NCBI GenBank assembly: GCA_903970395.1
Contig: CAJCIM010000009.1
Location: 1 to 64,000 of the forward strand
Source of the DNA: Acidobacteriaceae bacterium
Lineage (GTDB): Bacteria; Acidobacteriota; Terriglobia; Terriglobales; Acidobacteriaceae
DNA: 64,000 nt
Direction: 5' to 3'
Below the pieces are notes generated by a model. That model saw only the letters and a list, made by a program, of their open reading frames with translations, did no database searches and was not told the origin of the DNA. Shown here piece after piece: positions 59,554 through 64,000 of this stretch; within the stretch, counting starts at the first letter, position 1; every line of letters begins with the position of its first letter. Position numbers and translations under genes: made by a program.

Positions 59554-62500
59554 TTAGAAGAGGAACTTGCCAAAGACGACAAGCACGCGTCCAGATACTG
59601 CTGAGCCTTGTCCGGTGCCATAGATGCTAGTTGGCACGCTGACATCGGCAGTGACAGTTCCCAGCGTCGTGCCCTTGTTCACGTCCGAATTAGGAACCGC
59701 AAAGTTGGGATGGTTGGTCAGATTGTAGGCATCAGCGCCCAGTTCGAAGTGCGTCTTCTCGGTGACCGGAATCACCTTACTCAGCTGACTGGAGATGGAG
59801 AAAAAGCCAGGGCCGTAAAACGCATTGGGCTTGGTGTTGCCAAAGTCAGTCTGCGCTGCAGCGGTTGCGAACTCAGCGGTTGTTAAGCAGGGTGTCTTCA
59901 CGGCAGCTTTGCCGCAATGAGTCCCCACCACGCCAGGGACGAGTGTATCGGCCAACACCGTGCCGCTGAAGGTGCTGGAGAATCCATGTGAGCTGGCGAT
60001 GCCGCTGTCCGTCACCGTGAATGGGCGGCCGCTGTAGAGGTATACCTTGCCGCCAACCTTCCATCCACCTACAGTGCGGTCGAGCAGCGCACGCTTGAGC
60101 TTCGGCATGGAATAGACCAGATCACCCGATACGTTGTGCCGAGTGTCAAAGGCCGCTGGGCCGTAGTTGGCGGTCTTCAGTCCGGTTGGCGTCTGCGTGC
60201 CTTCGGAATAAGCGGTCGGGTTGTAGATGGTGCCGAGTTGCAGGGTCTTGCTCCACGTATAGCTCGCCTGCGCCTGGAAGCCGTGCACAAAGGCATGCCT
60301 CTCCACGAGAGTAAGACCGTGATACCAGGAGTAACCTTCGTCGTAGATCTGCGTGACGGTGGAGAACCTCGGATCAGGTGCGGTAGTAGGAAGTCCGTCA
60401 AAACCACTGGTGGAAGCGCCATTTGCGGCCGTGTTGGACAGCGGTTCGTTATAGCCGTGTGTGCCACTGTACGTGGCCGCCAAGACATCGTGCGCTGTCA
60501 CCGGCTGTTCCACTTCAAGGCTCCACTCCAACGCCTTGATGGTGTGGAAGTGGTTGGGATTGACATAGAGCGTCGGTGTCGAGAAGTTGGGGACTGCAGC
60601 CTGTAACTGCGTTAGGTTGTCTCCATTTGCGAAGCCACTCTCAAAGGCATTCGCAGAGGCGACAGCGTTGGCCTGCGAGGTGCCGGCCGCTGGAGAGAGC
60701 CCCACAGTGCCGGTCGTCACCTTCGGCGTGAACTTATACGGCGAGTTGCCGAAGACATTGGCTGCAATGCTCGCGGCGATTGTATTGGCAAACAGCCCGA
60801 TGCCGCCACGCACTACAGTCTTGCCTTCCCCAAATGGAGAGTAAGCAAAGCCCAGACGTGGCTCAGTAATAACGCCCTCAAACTGCTTGAAGTCCTTGTT
60901 GATTCCGGTCTGTAGCGTTGCGTTGTAGGGTACCGTTGTTCCGGCCTGGTAACCAGCACCAAGGAACTCGGCGTTGGCACGCGAGTAGCAGCTCTCCTTG
61001 CACCATGGGTTGCCCTGGTACTCGAATCGCGCACCGTAGGTCACGTTCAGGTTGCGCAATACCTTCCACTCATCTTGTCCATAAAAGTCCAGTGAGTCTA
61101 CTCGGATGTGCACGGAGGGGTCGACCGGAAATGCCTGACTGAAGCTGCTGAGATTCTTGTTGTCCGTGACGTTTGCGTTAGCAAAATCTACGACGTTGCC
61201 GAAGGTGTATGTTCCGACTACCGAACCACTCTTGTTCGCGGTGCTGCTGATGCGGTTCTCGCGATTGTTGATGCCGAACTGTAGCGTATGCTTGCCGCGC
61301 TCCCAGGAGAGATCGTCGATCAGGCCAAGCTGCTGGCCGATTCGGCCATTCGGCACAGCGGCAGCGATACTTTGGAAGCCAGCGTTACCCGCGCCACCAT
61401 CGGAGAAGCTAAAGCCTACGGGAAGAGCCGCCTCCGCTGCAGCGAAGTTCGACGGGCCAGTGATTGCGGAGTAGTAGTTGCCGTTCAGGATAAAGTTGTT
61501 CACCAGCTTCGGCGTGATGGTGTACGAGTAGTTGAGTTGCGGAATCACCCAGGGCTGAGGGCTGACTGTGCTGAAGAGAGAGCTGACAGGGCTGGTGCTA
61601 GTGGCCTGCACACCGGCGTCTCGGCTGATGCGGAAGTAGACCTTCTGCTTACTGTTGATGTTCCAATCGACGCGACCGTCCACGTAGTACTCAGTATTCA
61701 CACTGCCAACGGTGCTGCGATAAGCCAGGGCGCATGCAATACCGCTGGTGCCGCCAAACGTACTACCGCCACCGCCGGGTACGGGCGTGCCCGAGAATCC
61801 TTTGTTGCCGCAACCCTGGTTGTTCGTGCCGTCTTGTAACTGGCCGCTGCCGTTCGTGACAGGCACCGCACGTCCAATACCCGGTGAAGAGTTGTAAAGG
61901 CTGAAGAGCTGCTTGTAGTACGGCAGCGAAGCTGCGGACACGTTACCCAATACATAGTTTTCAAAGGCCGTTGTCGGCAGAGAGACGATCGTGCTGCTCG
62001 GGAGTGCGTAACGAAGTCCTTCAGTATTCACGAAGAAATTCACTTTGTCGCGGAGGTTCGCGATGTGCGGCAAAATCACAGGTCCGCCCACCGAGGCGGC
62101 GTACTGATTGGCTACGGCACGTGCGCGTGGTGTACCCGCTGCATTCAAAAAATAGTCGTTCGCATTGAGTATCTGGCTGTTGTAGTTTTCCACCAGATTG
62201 CCGTGGAAGCTATTTGAGCCAGACTTGCTGATGTAGTTGACCTGCGCTCCAGCTTCGCGTCCATACTGTGCGCTATAGGCGTTGGTGATTACGGCAGCTT
62301 CAGCCACATCGTTCGCACCGAGAGTGTTGTTGCTCGTACCGGACTTGTTGTTCAGGTTATAGGGCTCGACGATGTCCGCACCGTTGACGGTATAGAGCAC
62401 CGAACTGAATGGAAGACCGTTGACGTTGAAGTTGGTGTTGCCGCCTCCAACGTTCAAACGAATACCCGGCGTGCTGAATGCAATGTTAGTTACGTCGCCG

Positions 62501-62955
62501 CCATTTACCGGCGTGTTCTCAATGTAGTGATTGTCATAGGTCGTAACGTTATTGGCGTTTTCTGTCTGGAGTAGAGCGTTCGGGGCCTCCACGTCGACTG
62601 TTTGACTGACAGACCTCACGTCAAGCTTAAGAGCAACCGATTTCTCCTGGCCGACAAGCAGGTGGAGCTTAACCGGCTTTGCGATCAGATCGGCTGATTC
62701 TGCGGTTACTTCATAGTCGCCGGGATTGAGAAATGGAAAGCGGTACTCTCCCGAAGACGTAGAAGTACTGTTGTGGATGGATCCGTTGTCGGTCTGGACG
62801 ATATGCACCGATGCGTTCGGCACTACAGCTCCAGATGAATCCGTAACAACACCGGTTACCGTTGCACTGGTAAGCGTCTGCGAGAACGATCTACTCGTCG
62901 ACAGAACAACCAGGGTCAGTACAAAGAGAAGTCGCAAAGAATATTTTGATCTCAT
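59554..62955 (-). CDS. Oar-like TonB-dependent receptor 2
   Basis: A 1,133-residue receptor with a signal peptide (LRLLFVLTLVVLSTSRSFS-Q). The carboxypeptidase-regulatory-like domain (VTGVVTDSSGAVVPNASVHI ... GEYRFPFLNPGDYEV) occupies residues 30-115. A plug-like region follows (VNGADIVEPYNLNN, NAYSAQYGREAGAQVNYISK), then barrel sequence to the terminal RVLVVFGKFLF, ending in Phe. It is similar in design to the first receptor, but without the Gly run. Substrate unknown. A tandem pair of hairpins lies upstream. Confidence 0.9.
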   Translation of the reverse strand: MRSKYSLRLLFVLTLVVLSTSRSFSQTLTSATVTGVVTDSSGAVVPNASVHIVQTDNGSIHNSTSTSSGEYRFPFLNPGDYEVTAESADLIAKPVKLHLLVGQEKSVALKLDVRSVSQTVDVEAPNALLQTENANNVTTYDNHYIENTPVNGGDVTNIAFSTPGIRLNVGGGNTNFNVNGLPFSSVLYTVNGADIVEPYNLNNKSGTSNNTLGANDVAEAAVITNAYSAQYGREAGAQVNYISKSGSNSFHGNLVENYNSQILNANDYFLNAAGTPRARAVANQYAASVGGPVILPHIANLRDKVNFFVNTEGLRYALPSSTIVSLPTTAFENYVLGNVSAASLPYYKQLFSLYNSSPGIGRAVPVTNGSGQLQDGTNNQGCGNKGFSGTPVPGGGGSTFGGTSGIACALAYRSTVGSVNTEYYVDGRVDWNINSKQKVYFRISRDAGVQATSTSPVSSLFSTVSPQPWVIPQLNYSYTITPKLVNNFILNGNYYSAITGPSNFAAAEAALPVGFSFSDGGAGNAGFQSIAAAVPNGRIGQQLGLIDDLSWERGKHTLQFGINNRENRISSTANKSGSVVGTYTFGNVVDFANANVTDNKNLSSFSQAFPVDPSVHIRVDSLDFYGQDEWKVLRNLNVTYGARFEYQGNPWCKESCYSRANAEFLGAGYQAGTTVPYNATLQTGINKDFKQFEGVITEPRLGFAYSPFGEGKTVVRGGIGLFANTIAASIAANVFGNSPYKFTPKVTTGTVGLSPAAGTSQANAVASANAFESGFANGDNLTQLQAAVPNFSTPTLYVNPNHFHTIKALEWSLEVEQPVTAHDVLAATYSGTHGYNEPLSNTAANGASTSGFDGLPTTAPDPRFSTVTQIYDEGYSWYHGLTLVERHAFVHGFQAQASYTWSKTLQLGTIYNPTAYSEGTQTPTGLKTANYGPAAFDTRHNVSGDLVYSMPKLKRALLDRTVGGWKVGGKVYLYSGRPFTVTDSGIASSHGFSSTFSGTVLADTLVPGVVGTHCGKAAVKTPCLTTAEFATAAAQTDFGNTKPNAFYGPGFFSISSQLSKVIPVTEKTHFELGADAYNLTNHPNFAVPNSDVNKGTTLGTVTADVSVPTSIYGTGQGSAVSGRVLVVFGKFLF

Positions 62956-63084
62956 TTGAGTCTTTCTATCTGCGCCGTAAGGCGCCGCTGCGTGTCGAAG
63001 ACACGATAGTTTTTGATATGTCGAGGTTTATCTGCTATGGGAGGGTCCAACTCGGAAGCGCCTGCCACTGCCCATACAGGAATG

Positions 63085-63123
63085 AAAAAGCCCGCCTCAG
63101 CATGTGCTGGAAGCGGGCTTTTT
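63085..63123. promoter_or_regulatory. hairpin with T-run in the receptor 2 leader, copy 1
   Basis: AAAAAGCCCGC/GCGGGCTTTTT (11 bp) with inner CAGCA/TGCTG. It has A- and T-runs on both sides, so it can look like a terminator on either strand. It lies about 130 bases upstream of the receptor start. Confidence 0.6.
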
Positions 63124-63168
63124 ACCAACATCACTGTCTCATCAAAGACAGCGCATTAACTGTAAAAA

Positions 63169-63195
63169 CCCGCTTCAGCAGGGCTGGGAAGCGGG
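63169..63195. promoter_or_regulatory. hairpin in the receptor 2 leader, copy 2
   Basis: CCCGCTTC/GAAGCGGG (8 bp) with inner CAGC/GCTG; it shares the CCCGCYTCAGCA..GCTG..AGCGGG pattern with the 63085 hairpin. Two such units in tandem suggest a duplicated element or an attenuator-like leader. Confidence 0.5.
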
Positions 63196-63575
63196 ATAGC
63201 TGTAACCATTAGGTTGAAAGAACCTAGTCTATTCGGTCACACACAACTCCACGTCGCCAGCGATAGCGCAAAGACGACAACAACACTCATAGCGGAGGTT
63301 ATGCATATGTTTGAAACATAATGACAGCCCCTTTGAATGTCAAGTCTAGGATTGCAAGCTATAAAGGAAAAGCCGCATTTTTACGAGGAATTGAGAGAGC
63401 GTGCGTGGCTATAAGTAAGTATAACTACTGACCTATTTCGCGGCCAAGTATAGGAGATTGAGAACCAAAGCAGCTCATCCCGAGGAGACCGATCAGGCAA
63501 GCAGCTAAGCTACAGACGTACTATAGTCGTCCAATCCAGGTCCACATCCACGGGAGACATCCTCCATTTATACAA

Positions 63576-64000
63576 GTGTTCTGGTTCATTCCGACCACAG
63601 GCAACGGCCGGTATCTGGGCGAGAGCAAGTACGCTCGCGAAACAAACCTCTCTTATCTTCGCCACGATATTCGCCAAATGGCTGGCGAAATAAGGCGACC
63701 GCAGCGAATTCTTCCTATCGCGCTGATTGGGTTGGCGATTGTCGGTGCACTTCGCATGCTGACCAATGCTGTCATCCAGTTTGTCTTGCCAGCAGCCGCA
63801 ATCGCTGGCAGCCGGCGGCTGATGCTATGCGGCTAGTTGGCTGGCCAATTGGGTAGCACTGTCGTCTCGATCGGCATGGCGGTGAGCATCATTGCCGCAT
63901 TCGTCGGATCCTCGCTGTCCGGCGCCCGCATTCCGTTCGCGGCGGCGCACGATGGTCAATTCTTTCGGAAGCTCACGTACGTCCACCCAAGCTATGGGAC
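63576..64000 (+). pseudogene. chimeric remnant: SsuD start fused to amino-acid permease
   Basis: The frame opens FWFIPTTGNGRYLGESKYAR then ETNLSYLR, which resembles the start of FMNH2-dependent alkanesulfonate monooxygenase (SsuD). After residue 30 it changes to MAGEIRRPQRILPIALIGLAIVGAL, an APC amino-acid permease segment. An in-frame TAG (63834) interrupts it. The same frame then goes on as LAGQLGSTVVSIGMAVSIIAAFVG and GARIPFAAAHDGQFF up to the window edge, again permease-like. This is a decayed fusion, not a functional gene. Confidence 0.7.

Larger units (their letters stand above)
62956..63575. other. 620-base intergenic region with two tandem hairpins
   Basis: A gap rich in A/T after 63230. 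It contains the hairpins listed at 63085-63123 and 63169-63195 and otherwise no recognised gene. Open frames within it are not supported. Confidence 0.55.

Noticed and set aside
62956-63575. Riboswitch in the receptor leader
   Set aside because: No cobalamin, TPP or other conserved riboswitch core is recognisable; only simple hairpins are seen.

Overview
The window looks like a chromosomal segment of an acidobacterium of the class Terriglobia (Edaphobacter, Granulicella or Terriglobus relatives). This is inferred from the gene repertoire, not from a marker gene. The clues are: two very large TonB-dependent receptors with an N-terminal carboxypeptidase-regulatory domain; two VWFA-related proteins of the acidobacterial type; a paired DUF1501/DUF1800 cluster; Tat-exported glycosidases and sugar isomerases; ergothioneine genes; G+C-rich DNA; and many short palindromic repeats. 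I see no rRNA, tRNA, CRISPR array, prophage or intact insertion sequence.

Layout. 1-4.0 kb (minus strand): edge of a clan-A glycoside hydrolase, DNA-3-methyladenine glycosylase, trmFO, a small protein, a GNAT acetyltransferase and a secreted protein. 4.1-10.7 kb (plus): an envelope operon (waaA, lpxK, heptosyltransferase, ICMT-like methyltransferase), then DUF3108, DUF2007 and a secreted TPR protein ending at a clear terminator. 10.9-13.0 kb: molybdenum-cofactor genes moeA and moaC with a tiny membrane protein translationally coupled to moaC. 13.2-15.6 kb: egtB-egtD (ergothioneine). 15.8-25.8 kb: a VIT1-like transporter, a DUF5666 protein, a 1,225-residue TonB-dependent receptor, two VWFA proteins and a TPR protein. 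25.8-33.5 kb (minus): DUF5522, a giant Lhr-type helicase, a membrane protein, kdsC, a YXWGXW protein and a beta-propeller. 33.5-35.2 kb: acidobacterial orphans and a ParDE toxin-antitoxin pair amid repeats.

35.5-50 kb is a carbohydrate/oxidative region: bicupin, GH1, a LacI-type regulator, VOC protein, two TIM-barrel sugar isomerases, an MFS permease, cytochrome c, an esterase-like hydrolase and GH3. 50-58.8 kb holds DUF5995, DUF1501, DUF1800, an XRE regulator and an M61 peptidase. 59-64 kb holds a second TonB-dependent receptor flanked by decayed genes.

The most unusual feature is a family of covarying hairpin repeats. Copies lie in frame inside trmFO, moeA and (twice) lhr, and one copy is intergenic. 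The stems change by paired substitutions, and the trmFO copy is identical over about 55 bases to one of the lhr copies. lhr and moeA carry further, unrelated palindromic repeats as well. This resembles the Rickettsia palindromic elements, which also insert in coding sequence. A second proposal is a LacI-type operator pair linking GH1, the LacI regulator, the VOC gene and the isomerase/MFS pair. Decayed fragments (SDR, PD40-like, and an SsuD/amino-acid-permease chimera) mark degraded DNA near 46.7, 59.3 and 63.6 kb. Starts are mostly chosen from Shine-Dalgarno spacing and are the least certain part of the coordinates.
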